64,000 nt of DNA from Puniceicoccaceae bacterium. Lineage in GTDB: Bacteria; Verrucomicrobiota; Verrucomicrobiia; Opitutales; Coraliomargaritaceae. Positions within the stretch are counted from its first letter, which is position 1; each line of letters starts with the position of its first letter. The stretch is from contig CACIKF010000001.1 in NCBI GenBank assembly GCA_902587165.1, positions 437,501 through 501,500 on the forward strand, given 5' to 3'. Positions 41,257 through 49,867 of this stretch are shown piece by piece. The position numbers were made by a program, and so were the translations under genes. The notes below the pieces were generated by a model. That model ran no database searches, was not told the origin of the DNA, and saw nothing but the letters and a program-made list of their open reading frames with translations.

Positions 41257-42290
41257 CAACTATATTATCCAACTCCTCCCTAGCCATAGCAGGCTGGCAG
41301 CTCGGCGCCGCCGCCATTCTCGGACTCATCCTCCTCATTGGCGTGTTCATTTTAATCTCATTTTTTAGCATCTGGCTCCGCGCTTTGCTATCCGGTGCTG
41401 CCGTCGGCTTTCCTACTCTCGTCGCCATGCGCCTTCGTGGCGTCCCCGCTTCGCTAATTGTCGATGCTCGCATTACTTCAGTGAAGGCTGGCATCGAGAT
41501 CAGTGCGAACGACCTCGAAGCCCACTTCCTTGCTGAGGGTAACGTCATTCAGACCGTCCAAGCCCTCATTGCCGCAGACAAGGCCAACATTGCGCTGGAC
41601 TGGCAACGCGCTTGCGCCATTGACCTTGCCACTAAAGGCACCGGCAAGTCGGTGCTTGAAGCGGTTCGTACTTCTATTAATCCCAAAGTGATCGAGTGCC
41701 CCGCAACTGATGGTGGTCGCGCCACCATTGATGGGGTTGCCAAAGACGGCATTCAAGTCAAAGCCCGCGCTCGAGTCACCGTGCGCTCTAATCTCGACAA
41801 CTATGTCGGCTCTGCCCTTGAAGAGACCATCATTGCCCGCGTAGGGGAGGGTATCGTCACCACCATCGGCTCTGCCGATTCCTATAAGACCGTCTTGGAG
41901 TCGCCAGATAGCATTTCTAAAGTCGTCCTCGGGCGAGGCCTCGACGTAGGTACTGCCTTTGAGATCCTTTCCATTGATATCGCGGATGTTGACGTGGGCG
42001 AGAACATCGGTGCCAAATTGCAAGAGTCTCAAGCCGAAGCCGACAAAAACGTCGCTCAAGCGAAAGCCGAAATGCGCCGTGCTGCCGCCGTCGCCCTTGA
42101 GCAAGAAATGAAGGCCAAGGTCGAAGAAATGAGCGCTAAAGTCGTTGAAGCCGAAGCTCAAGTGCCTCTTGCTCTAGCTGAAGCCTTTCGCAGCGGCAAC
42201 TTAGGCGTCATGGATTACTACCGCTTAAACAATATTAAGGCCGACACGGATATGCGCGACTCCATCTCTAAGGGTGAGGAGAAGCAATAG
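41253..42290 (+). CDS. floA: Flotillin-like protein FloA
   Basis: 345 residues: an N-terminal membrane-inserted hydrophobic segment ([20 protein letters not shown]), then an SPFH domain, with [25 protein letters not shown] and [15 protein letters not shown], and an Ala/Glu-rich C-terminal coiled coil ([20 protein letters not shown]). This matches the YqfA/FloA family of bacterial lipid-raft scaffolds. The operon nfeD-nfeD-floA is the standard partner arrangement. Confidence 0.95.
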   Translation: MTTILSNSSLAIAGWQLGAAAILGLILLIGVFILISFFSIWLRALLSGAAVGFPTLVAMRLRGVPASLIVDARITSVKAGIEISANDLEAHFLAEGNVIQTVQALIAADKANIALDWQRACAIDLATKGTGKSVLEAVRTSINPKVIECPATDGGRATIDGVAKDGIQVKARARVTVRSNLDNYVGSALEETIIARVGEGIVTTIGSADSYKTVLESPDSISKVVLGRGLDVGTAFEILSIDIADVDVGENIGAKLQESQAEADKNVAQAKAEMRRAAAVALEQEMKAKVEEMSAKVVEAEAQVPLALAEAFRSGNLGVMDYYRLNNIKADTDMRDSISKGEEKQ

Positions 42291-42359
42291 CTATAATTAA
42301 GAATCCGAGGGTGGACAAATACGGAGTGCTTAACTCTTTGCGCGTATAATTTATTATTC

Positions 42360-42896
42360 ATGGACAACATCCTAGAAATCCTAATCCCGCTTATTTTTGC
42401 TGGTATCTACTTCTTCGGAAACATGTTTTCCGGGAAGTCTGATGGGGATAGCGCGCCTATTAATCCTAGCGGTCGCCAGGAAGAAGACCCCGATGTCATG
42501 GAGCGCCAACGAAGGATCCAGGATATGAGAGAAATCCGCCGTAGGATAGCCGAACGCCGAGGCGGAGGGGACAGTCGCTCCTCGCTAGATGCGCCGAGCT
42601 CTAGCCCAGCGGCAAGCCAGACTCAGCCCCCGACCGCTACTTACGAATCTCAAATGCAGGAGCGACTGCAGCGGATCGAAGCGACTGAGAGGAAGGCTGA
42701 AAAGTTAAAACAGCAAGTCCGCATCACCCGTAGTAACACCACTTTTGCGCAGAATCCATCACGGATCTTTCGCGGCAGCGCACGAGCTGCCCTCCGTGAT
42801 CCCTCCGCGGCGCGCGCCGCCTTCATCTACGGCGAGATTCTAGGTCAACCCATCAGTCAAAGAAGGAACGAAACCATACCTGGCCTTGTAAGGTAA
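42360..42896 (+). CDS. Small membrane-anchored protein of unknown function after floA
   Basis: 178 residues. One N-terminal membrane helix (ILEILIPLIFAGIYFFGNMF) is followed by a hydrophilic Pro/Ser/Arg-rich stretch with a helical RQRRIQDMREIRRRIAERR segment. Next is a Gln-rich coiled region and a conserved-looking end (AFIYGEILGQPISQR). I recognise no family. It lies 69 bp after floA on the same strand and may belong to the same membrane-organisation module. Confidence 0.7.
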   Translation: MDNILEILIPLIFAGIYFFGNMFSGKSDGDSAPINPSGRQEEDPDVMERQRRIQDMREIRRRIAERRGGGDSRSSLDAPSSSPAASQTQPPTATYESQMQERLQRIEATERKAEKLKQQVRITRSNTTFAQNPSRIFRGSARAALRDPSAARAAFIYGEILGQPISQRRNETIPGLVR

Positions 42897-43105
42897 CACT
42901 TGAAAAAGACGCTTTTTTTCAAAGACTCAGGCCTAGATTTCTGCTGATTACGCATAAACAGGTCATTACTCCCATACTGACTCCTAAAAAGCGCTGAGAT
43001 TTGTAAAAAATACCTTAAAACCAACGATTTAGCAAAAAAATCAAAAAAACACGACTTTTGTACTTGCGCTTAGCATTGTACCAAGAAATATTTTTTTGCA
43101 CTATT

Positions 43106-44152
43106 ATGAATATACCTCAAAAAACTCTATCATTGTTCGCTGGAGCATCCCTATTTTTCTTCTCTAGCCTTTCCGCTCTCACTACTGACCCGGTCGGTTA
43201 TGTGACCCAAACCGTTCCTGCGCATGACGGCACTGGAGCTACACTGTCTCTTCATAGTCTGCCCCTCAAACCAAGCACTACTTTCTCAGGTTCTACATCT
43301 GACGTTACAGGTGCTGTTTTGACTGTAACAGGGACAGATTTTAGCTCAGGATACCCTGACCTTGCTGCCGTCGATGCTAACAGCAAACCACTTTATTACG
43401 TGGAAACCTCCGATGGACTCAGAGTGGACATAACAAGTGTTGGTACTTCTGACCTTACACTTTCTGAGGATGTTGAAGCTGCCATTGCTGACGTTACCAG
43501 TATTAGCATCAAGAAGTATTGGACTCTTGAAGACGTTTTTGGCGCAGCAAGCAGCAGCGATCTATCAGCTTCAAGCGGCATCACAGATGTTGACAAAGTT
43601 CTTGTAGCTGATGGTTCTGGTTCATTCGAACAATATTATATATATCAAGCCCCTGTTTTCCTAGGTGGTGGTGTCAGTTGGGCCCAAGTCGGAGAACCTA
43701 CGACAGTAGATAAATCTACCGCACGCATTCCTGAAGGGACATTACTTATGGTTCGTGTAGGGAGTACCACTAGGGCTGCATTCACCTTTACTAACGCCGG
43801 CACAGTAAAACTTGGTGCTGATAAGTCGCCAGTCTATCAGGGTATAAATTTAGTTTCATTCGCATATCCAGTTGACACCACGCTTGGAACATCAGGACTT
43901 CAAGAAGCAGGACTTACTGCAGGTAGCACTGTTATTAGCGCAGACAAGGTATTGGTTACTGAAAATGGCTCGTTCAAACAATACTATCTATACGAAGCAC
44001 CAGCTTTCTTAGGTGGTGGTATTAGCTGGGCTGAAGTTGGTCAGCCCTCATCATCTGACAAGAGCGGTGACACATTGTCTGGAGCTGTTCTAGTCATTCG
44101 CGGCGACGCTGGTGACATAAATTGGACACAGTCTCAACCTTTCACACTCTAA
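43106..44152 (+). CDS. TIGR02597-type secreted protein with internal repeat
   Basis: 348 residues from the ATG at 43106, with signal peptide (NIPQKTLSLFAGASLFFF then SSLSA) and the mature start LTTDPVGYVTQTV, the hallmark of the TIGR02597 family known mainly from Verrucomicrobiota. Two copies of a unit are visible: ADKVLVADGSGSFEQYY-IYQAPVFLGGGVSWAQVG from about residue 162, and ADKVLVTENGSFKQYY-LYEAPAFLGGGISWAEVG from about residue 279. Probably a secreted or surface beta-sandwich protein; the function is unknown. A PEP-CTERM gene follows 32 bp downstream. Confidence 0.82.
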   Translation: MNIPQKTLSLFAGASLFFFSSLSALTTDPVGYVTQTVPAHDGTGATLSLHSLPLKPSTTFSGSTSDVTGAVLTVTGTDFSSGYPDLAAVDANSKPLYYVETSDGLRVDITSVGTSDLTLSEDVEAAIADVTSISIKKYWTLEDVFGAASSSDLSASSGITDVDKVLVADGSGSFEQYYIYQAPVFLGGGVSWAQVGEPTTVDKSTARIPEGTLLMVRVGSTTRAAFTFTNAGTVKLGADKSPVYQGINLVSFAYPVDTTLGTSGLQEAGLTAGSTVISADKVLVTENGSFKQYYLYEAPAFLGGGISWAEVGQPSSSDKSGDTLSGAVLVIRGDAGDINWTQSQPFTL

Positions 44153-44184
44153 ACATAATTTAAATACTAACCCTAAAAATTACT

Positions 44185-44832
44185 ATGAAAAATATAACAA
44201 AAATCCTAACCGCACTTCTCGTGTTGGCAACTGCATCATTGCATGGTCAATCCAATGTTACTGTATCCTACGGCTCTGCTAGCTCTGGACCTGATGGCTC
44301 CATATTCGGGAATGCAGCTGGTAACGGCTTTGACAATGCAGTTAAGGGACTCATTGCATTTGGATGGTCTGACGGCTTCGATGATACCACTTCCATAGCT
44401 GGCATGCTTGATGATTTCAACGTTCTCGGGTCATTGAACTTCAACTCTGTTATAGCTCCAGGTTTCAATCCTGCAACTGCTAGTTGGGATAATGATGCTC
44501 TAAGTACTTCGGCCGCAGGCAAGGAGGGTTATTGGCTAGTTCTTGCTGGTGTTGATAGCTTTGCTAGCGCATCAACTGCGACTGAAATTGGAATCTTTAA
44601 TGATGATTCCTGGGATGTGGGTCCCGTGGGAGGAACGACCCCCGACACTTGGGCTACTTCCCAAACTGGAGTCGTTGATAATGTAATCTTTGGTAGCCAA
44701 ACTGCTAGTGGTGGTTTCGCAGATGGAGCTTTGTTCTCAACTGCAGCAATAGTAGTTCCAGAGCCTTCTGCTTACGCCCTACTTGGTGGCCTTTTCGCTC
44801 TTACATGTGTGATGCTTCGCCGCCGCGCATAA
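44185..44832 (+). CDS. PEP-CTERM sorting-domain protein
   Basis: 215 residues: signal peptide (KNITKILTALLVLATASLHG), a Gly/Ser/Asp-rich secreted body without catalytic motifs, and a C-terminal sorting signal. The signal is VPEPSAYALLGGLFAL at about residue 191, then a hydrophobic helix and the RRRA tail. This is the exosortase-recognised PEP-CTERM signal, so the protein is predicted to be processed and exported, for example into extracellular matrix. No exosortase gene is in the window. Confidence 0.9.
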   Translation: MKNITKILTALLVLATASLHGQSNVTVSYGSASSGPDGSIFGNAAGNGFDNAVKGLIAFGWSDGFDDTTSIAGMLDDFNVLGSLNFNSVIAPGFNPATASWDNDALSTSAAGKEGYWLVLAGVDSFASASTATEIGIFNDDSWDVGPVGGTTPDTWATSQTGVVDNVIFGSQTASGGFADGALFSTAAIVVPEPSAYALLGGLFALTCVMLRRRA

Positions 44833-44854
44833 AGGAGATTTCCTTACAATTTAC

Positions 44855-44887
44855 AAAAGCCCCAGCATTTAGCTGGGGCTTTTTTGT
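44855..44887 (+). terminator. Rho-independent terminator after the PEP-CTERM gene
   Basis: A perfect 12-bp stem AAAAGCCCCAGC (44855-44866) and GCTGGGGCTTTT (44872-44883) with a 5-base loop, continuing into a T run. It lies between this gene and the convergent mnmM and could serve both directions because the stem is flanked by A and T runs. Confidence 0.93.
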
Positions 44888-44911
44888 GTACTAAATAAGA
44901 CAGTCTGTATG

Positions 44912-45472
44912 CTAGCTCTTCTTCAACACCCAAAGTATTGGTGGAGAGTTACTTGATTCTGGTATGTAGCAGTCGACAGTATGTCCCTCAGTTTGGGATT
45001 TACGCATGAAAGCCTCTACAGTCTCGGCTTCTGCTGCGCCACCACTGTGCCCGCGGTAGGTGGTCACGCAAAGGCATCCGCCAGGACACAGTAATTGAAT
45101 AGAGACAGCGAGTGCCTCCTCGGTGCTTTCTGCGTGCGTCTGGATGCTCTTGTCGCTCCCAGGCAGATAACCTAAGTTAAAGGTGATCGCCGCGATCTTT
45201 TCTCGATTGGCTTCAATGAGCTTTCTTAAGACTAGAGCATGGTCATCGGCAACTAGTCTGACGCGATCGATCAAACCAGCTGAGTCTAACTTTTCTTGCG
45301 TCGATCGGATCGCGCAATCTTGAATGTCGATCGCGATGACCTTTCCAGATGGCCCGACCTGCTCGGCTAGGAATAAGGTATCATAACCATTGCCTGCTGT
45401 CGCATCGATAGCTTGATCGCCTTGTTGCAGGTGATTTGTAAGGATAGTATGAACTTTTTCGGTGAGCCGCAT
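44912..45472 (-). CDS. mnmM: MnmM-type tRNA wobble-uridine methyltransferase
   Basis: 186-residue class I SAM methyltransferase. DATAGNGYDTLFLAEQVG is the SAM loop; VIAIDIQDCAIRST is the acidic strand; ITFNLGYLPGSDKSIQT and the later TYRGHSGGAAE are signature motifs of the YtqB/MnmM family. That family methylates nm5(s2)U34 to mnm5(s2)U34 in tRNA, the job of the MnmC methyltransferase domain in E. coli. It lies 5 bp downstream of a DAO-type FAD oxidoreductase, which could supply the nm5 substrate. Confidence 0.85.
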   Translation of the reverse strand: MRLTEKVHTILTNHLQQGDQAIDATAGNGYDTLFLAEQVGPSGKVIAIDIQDCAIRSTQEKLDSAGLIDRVRLVADDHALVLRKLIEANREKIAAITFNLGYLPGSDKSIQTHAESTEEALAVSIQLLCPGGCLCVTTYRGHSGGAAEAETVEAFMRKSQTEGHTVDCYIPESSNSPPILWVLKKS

Positions 45473-45477
45473 ATTTT

Positions 45478-46527
45478 CTAATCGAATCGTGTTAGCGTCA
45501 CTTCGTCCTCTATCGGTGAACCTTTAAGAATGTGGTCAGTTAGCTGCTGCGTCATTGCGGGCGCAGTGGAGGCTCCTTTCGATCCGAGGCCGTTAAGCAA
45601 ATAAAGCCCTAATTCGGTGGGGTGGGCGCCGACGATGGGGCGGCTATCGAGGGTGCTGGGCCGGATACCTGCTAGGTGAGCAGCGATTTCGACTTGATGT
45701 GGCTCTTTGAGTGCTTCGTGAGCAGCCCTGAGAAGCTCGTCCTTTTTAGCTTCGGTAGGGTTGTCGCTTAGGTCGCTTTCGTCGTAGGTGGCTCCTATGC
45801 GGAAAGTGCCGTCAGAATAAGGGAGAAACCACTTTTTGTGATGATAGAGCTTTTCCGGGACTCTAAGTGTGGGGCTTTGGCAAAGGAGCGTTTCGCCTTT
45901 GGCTGGTTTGAGAGGTAAATTTTTGAACCATGGGTTATCTCGCATGGCGGCTCCTTCGCAGAAGATCACTTTGTCAGCATGGAGGTCTTTGTACTGCCAG
46001 CCATTCGCCGCAGGCTGTAGCTCAGAGTGGAGGAAGGTTTCATCACGAAATAGGCCAAGCGTGGCAAACGAAGCTCTAAGCGTATGAACGACCAGCGGCA
46101 GATCAACGTAGGCGGCTTGGTCGATCTGGAAACTGCCGAAATCATCGTTAAATTCCGGTGCGGCTTCACCGGCTGCGACCATGCGGCTGAGCACGTTTTG
46201 GTAGCGAGGGTTACGCATCCGTCTGCCGACGCGTTTGAGGTCCTCTGCGTTTTGACAGAAGCGAATCTCGGGAATAGGGCGGTAGACCTGAATACCGAAT
46301 TGTTGTTCGATCGCACGATAGGTCTTTACTGCTACGGGGACGACTTGGTCGAAATTCCAAGTCTTCGTCATCCAGCGCCCAGTGACAGGATTGATCACGC
46401 CCGCTGCCACGCGGAATGCTGAGGGCATGGCGGAGCTACCGATTAGGAGAAAGCGTTGGCCGGCTTGCTGCAATCGCCACGCTATTAAGCAGCCGGCTAA
46501 ACCAGCACCGACGATTAAGTGGGGGAT
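45478..46527 (-). CDS. DAO-family FAD oxidoreductase, MnmC(o)/MnmL-like candidate
   Basis: 349 residues if it begins at the ATC codon at 46527, which gives MPHLIVGAGLAGCLIAWRL with the essential FAD loop GAGLAG. The first conventional start is a TTG at 46473, which would delete that loop; the frame is closed by TAA at 46536-46534. Other landmarks are AAGVINPVTGRW, GETLLCQSP, then AGIRPSTLDSRPIVGAHP and LLNGLGSKGASTAP near the C-terminus, as in MnmC oxidase domains and glycine-oxidase relatives. With mnmM 5 bp downstream, I infer conversion of cmnm5U34 to nm5U34. A different amine oxidase role is not excluded. Confidence 0.75.
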   Translation of the reverse strand: MPHLIVGAGLAGCLIAWRLQQAGQRFLLIGSSAMPSAFRVAAGVINPVTGRWMTKTWNFDQVVPVAVKTYRAIEQQFGIQVYRPIPEIRFCQNAEDLKRVGRRMRNPRYQNVLSRMVAAGEAAPEFNDDFGSFQIDQAAYVDLPLVVHTLRASFATLGLFRDETFLHSELQPAANGWQYKDLHADKVIFCEGAAMRDNPWFKNLPLKPAKGETLLCQSPTLRVPEKLYHHKKWFLPYSDGTFRIGATYDESDLSDNPTEAKKDELLRAAHEALKEPHQVEIAAHLAGIRPSTLDSRPIVGAHPTELGLYLLNGLGSKGASTAPAMTQQLTDHILKGSPIEDEVTLTRFD

Positions 46528-46702
46528 TTTGTTTAAAGAAGTAGTGATGGTGCTAGTTGAATGCTGGGCGTGCTGGGGGGCAAGATTTTGTACTGCGCGT
46601 TATCTAGATCAGGCCCAGTGCCACATTGCGACTGTAACATTCTGCACAAAGCGCACGACCGCATGAATGCGGAACTTCAATAATCTAGGTTGCCTGTCGT
46701 GA

Positions 46703-46716
46703 TCTCTAGCTAGAGA
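46703..46716. promoter_or_regulatory. 14-bp perfect palindrome upstream of yraN
   Basis: TCTCTAGCTAGAGA is perfectly self-complementary and lies 13 bp before the yraN start, in the 194-bp gap between the oxidoreductase and yraN. It could be an operator. The gap otherwise shows nothing recognisable. Confidence 0.3.
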
Positions 46717-46729
46717 CTCACCTTCGCCG

Positions 46730-47191
46730 ATGAGCATTATTAATAAAGTAAGTGAGTTATTCTATGGGAAGCCTAAAAAACTGGCACCGAATAGCACTCG
46801 TGCCGAGCGCGGCCAGTATGGAGAAGACCTTGCGGCAGACTACTGCAAGCGTACACTTGGCTTCAAGGTGATCGCCCGTAACTGGCGCCACAAAAGGGAT
46901 GAGTTGGATATCGTCTGTCTGGATGCTGGAGTTTTGGTCTTCGTCGAGGTACGCGCGCGAGCGGCGAGCGCACTGGTTGGTGGCTATCACTCGATCGATA
47001 GGCATAAAAAGCGAGTTTTACAACGGGGCTCGAAGGCTTACATTAATCAATTGCAAAATCCTCCTAAACACGTCCGTTTTGATGTGATTGATGTTTCGCT
47101 TTCCGATGAAGGGGAGGGAGATATTCGCCACTACGGCAATGTGCCACTCTTTACTAAACACTATACTACCAGCCATGAGTCCAGATACTGA
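46730..47191 (+). CDS. YraN/UPF0102-family endonuclease-like protein
   Basis: 153 residues. RAERGQYGEDLAADYCKR, then LGFKVIARNWRHKRDELDIVCLDAGVLVFVEVRAR, show the restriction-endonuclease-like core of UPF0102: E in GEDLA, D in ELDIV and ExR/K (VEVRAR). E. coli YraN and relatives are implicated in DNA processing and recombination. The 3' end overlaps zwf by 17 bp. Confidence 0.9.
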   Translation: MSIINKVSELFYGKPKKLAPNSTRAERGQYGEDLAADYCKRTLGFKVIARNWRHKRDELDIVCLDAGVLVFVEVRARAASALVGGYHSIDRHKKRVLQRGSKAYINQLQNPPKHVRFDVIDVSLSDEGEGDIRHYGNVPLFTKHYTTSHESRY

Positions 47192-48728
47192 TGAAGCCAG
47201 ACACCCTTTCTTGAAGGGTTTGAGTAAACACCGTGGTGCACCGCCGACTGTGGTCGTCATCTTTGGCGCCTCGGGTGACTTAACCGCACGTAAGCTCGTG
47301 CCAGCTATTTTCAATCTAGGCGTGGATAATCTACTGCCGGGTGAATTTCATCTAATCGGCTACGGTCGCAAGCCGATCGAGGACGATGATTTTCGGAAGC
47401 TGATGGATGAGGCGATTGAGGAGCACTCTCGCCGCCCACTGAATAAAGAGATCTGGGAGCGCGTGCGACAGAATATGTCTTACTACTCAGGAGGATACGA
47501 TGAAGCGGCCACATTTGATTCTCTCGCCGAGAAGATTGATGAAATCGAAAAGGGCTTGGGGCGCGATGTGCAGCGCATGTTCTATATCTCTACACCACCG
47601 AGCGTTTTTGAGCCGATTATTAAAAATCTTGGAAGTAGTGGTATGGCTAAGGCGCATGTCGGCACTAAGCTTGCCTCGAAGGTTGTTATCGAAAAACCTT
47701 TTGGCAGGGACTTGGAGTCTGCTCATGAGCTGAATGAGGTGATTAGCAGCGTCTTCGAGGAAGCTCAGGTTTACCGTATCGACCACTACCTCGGTAAGGA
47801 AACCGTGCAAGATTTGCTTGTGCAGCGATTTGGTAACTCGATCTTCGAACCACTCTGGAATCGCGAATACATTGATTGTGTGCAAATCACGGTGGCGGAA
47901 AGCCTCGGGGTCGGCACTCGCGGAGGCTACTATGATACAAGTGGTGCAACACGCGATATGATCCAGAATCATACGATGCAGCTCGTCGCATTGACTGCGA
48001 TGGAGCCGCCTGTCTCGCTCGACCCGGAGTCAATCCGCGATGAGAAGGTCAAGGTAATCAAAGCGATCCAGCCCCTTAAACTCGACCCCGAGGGTGGGGA
48101 CGTCGTCCGTGCTCGCTATACGGATGGACCCGTCAAGGGAAAGCCAGTCAATGGCTATGCAGATGAGCAAGGTATACCTGATGATTCTTCGACTGAAACC
48201 TATGCGGCGATGCGCTTGGCAATTAACAACTGGCGCTGGCAGGGCGTACCTTTTTATATCCGCTCAGGTAAGCGCATGGCACGTCGTGCGAGTGAGATTG
48301 CGATTCAGTTTAAACGCCCGCCTGGTATTCTCTTCTCAGAAGGTGACAAATTCAACGTGGCAGCGAACACTATGGTAATTAGTATCCAGCCAGATGAGGG
48401 CGTGACACTCGTGATGAACTCGAAAATTCCTGGTTTGGAGACACGGACTCAGCCGGTGAAAATGCACTTTAGCTACTCTACAACCTTCGGCTCTAATACG
48501 CCCGAGGCTTACGAGCGCCTAATCCTTGATGCGATGGTGGGCGACAGTACACTCTTTATCCGCGGGGATGAGACGGAGGCTTCTTGGAAGCTAGTTACAC
48601 CTGTTCTTAAACACTGGGAAGACTGTGGGAAACAAGGGCTCAAAGAATATGCGGCTGGCTCTTGGGGCCCTGCCGAGAGCGAATGTCTGCTTTCGGAGCG
48701 TGGGCATCAATGGCGTCGCTCGGGTTAA
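47175..48728 (+). CDS. zwf: Glucose-6-phosphate 1-dehydrogenase
   Basis: First step of the oxidative pentose phosphate pathway: NADP-dependent oxidation of glucose 6-phosphate. 517 residues from the ATG at 47175, inside the end of yraN; the open frame from 47088 is longer but out of family. NADP loop IFGASGDLTARKL, substrate-site RIDHYLGKETVQ with the catalytic His, and EKPFGRDLESA are all present. opcA follows 84 bp downstream. Confidence 0.97.
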   Translation: MSPDTDEARHPFLKGLSKHRGAPPTVVVIFGASGDLTARKLVPAIFNLGVDNLLPGEFHLIGYGRKPIEDDDFRKLMDEAIEEHSRRPLNKEIWERVRQNMSYYSGGYDEAATFDSLAEKIDEIEKGLGRDVQRMFYISTPPSVFEPIIKNLGSSGMAKAHVGTKLASKVVIEKPFGRDLESAHELNEVISSVFEEAQVYRIDHYLGKETVQDLLVQRFGNSIFEPLWNREYIDCVQITVAESLGVGTRGGYYDTSGATRDMIQNHTMQLVALTAMEPPVSLDPESIRDEKVKVIKAIQPLKLDPEGGDVVRARYTDGPVKGKPVNGYADEQGIPDDSSTETYAAMRLAINNWRWQGVPFYIRSGKRMARRASEIAIQFKRPPGILFSEGDKFNVAANTMVISIQPDEGVTLVMNSKIPGLETRTQPVKMHFSYSTTFGSNTPEAYERLILDAMVGDSTLFIRGDETEASWKLVTPVLKHWEDCGKQGLKEYAAGSWGPAESECLLSERGHQWRRSG

Positions 48729-48812
48729 TTCAGGACAACTCATGGGAATATTGAATGTGATTTGAGCACTTTCATCTACTGACATCTCTCTACCATAAAT
48801 CGAAACTAACTA

Positions 48813-49799
48813 ATGAAAGATTTGATCGACGAATTGCCGGGTTTGGAATTGCCGGTGGGAGAGGTAACAGATCGCTTAGAGCTAATTTGGGAGAGCGATG
48901 CTTTGGATTCACCGTCAGCCTTTCGCGCTTCGCAGATGAATGTCGTGCTTCACTTCGGATGGGACGTGACTGCAGAGCAAGCGCAAGAACGTTTCAACGC
49001 ATTACTGACTTTTGCTCAGCGCTATCCTAGTCGTATTATTGTGCTCTGCCCATCGCGGGCGATTACGGATGGTTCGATGCGAGCGAAGTTGTTCAGCCAA
49101 TGCTACATTGGTGATTCGCATCGCGAGATGTGTTGCTGTGAGGCGCTACTGCTCGGCTACGAACCTGATAATTGCGGCTACTTGGCGAATCAAGTTTCAG
49201 TCTGGTTAGAGCCGGATCTGCCTAGCTACCATTGGTTTTGTGGAGTGCCTAGTGCGCGGATTGAACAATACTCTGATAATCTACTGAAAGGAGTGCGTCG
49301 CTCAATTTACGACAGTAGCTTTGAGGGCGAAGATTTAAGTCAGCTTGATTGGCCAGAGCCTTCACGGGTAGGTGATCTTGCCTCGGCTCGTTTACTGCCA
49401 GTGCGCCAAGCGCTCGGTCAGTTCCTGAGTGGTTTTGAAATGCGAGGACTCTGCGATAATCTAGATTCAGTCACCGTGCGCCACTGCGATGCGATGTCGG
49501 GCGAAGGAATTCGACTGATGGAGTGGCTTCGTGCTTGCCTAGGCGAATGCGAAAAGTGCGGCGACTCGGCTGCACTTGAAGCAAAATATAGCGTCGAAAA
49601 TTGCGGCGAGTGCGAATCGGATTGTTCTTTGGCACTTGAGTTTAAATACTCGGATGGGCGCTACTTTAAGTGGCGTAAATTTGCCGAAGGCTCTATGGGA
49701 GAGATTGAAGCATCGCTCGGTAAGTCTGAAGAAAAGATAACTACTCGAGTTAAGCCACTGGGCGCGGAACAGACGATTGCCGAGGCACTATTTTTCTAG
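48813..49799 (+). CDS. opcA: OpcA-family glucose-6-phosphate dehydrogenase assembly protein
   Basis: 328 residues with the OpcA layout: NVVLHFGWD near residue 45, RYPSRIIVLCP, then CCCEALLLGY and SVWLEPDLPSYHWFCG. The C-terminal half is Cys-rich (GECEKCGDSAAL; NCGECESDCSL), which is unusual and could indicate metal binding. OpcA activates or assembles G6PDH in cyanobacteria and actinobacteria. Position directly after zwf supports the assignment. Confidence 0.85.
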   Translation: MKDLIDELPGLELPVGEVTDRLELIWESDALDSPSAFRASQMNVVLHFGWDVTAEQAQERFNALLTFAQRYPSRIIVLCPSRAITDGSMRAKLFSQCYIGDSHREMCCCEALLLGYEPDNCGYLANQVSVWLEPDLPSYHWFCGVPSARIEQYSDNLLKGVRRSIYDSSFEGEDLSQLDWPEPSRVGDLASARLLPVRQALGQFLSGFEMRGLCDNLDSVTVRHCDAMSGEGIRLMEWLRACLGECEKCGDSAALEAKYSVENCGECESDCSLALEFKYSDGRYFKWRKFAEGSMGEIEASLGKSEEKITTRVKPLGAEQTIAEALFF

Positions 49800-49867
49800 G
49801 CCGTTGGTTTAGTTTTAGCCGAATTACAGCAATCTGAAATGTCAGTGTGAGCTAATAAATTGACCGC

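Noticed and set aside
41478-42161. 227-codon open frame antisense to floA
   Set aside because: It is a shadow of the flotillin coding sequence, which has full family support.
42899-42922. Weak TTGAAAAA/TTTTTCAA hairpin after the 42360 gene
   Set aside because: The stem is only A/T-rich and short; it may terminate but is not strong enough to list as a feature.
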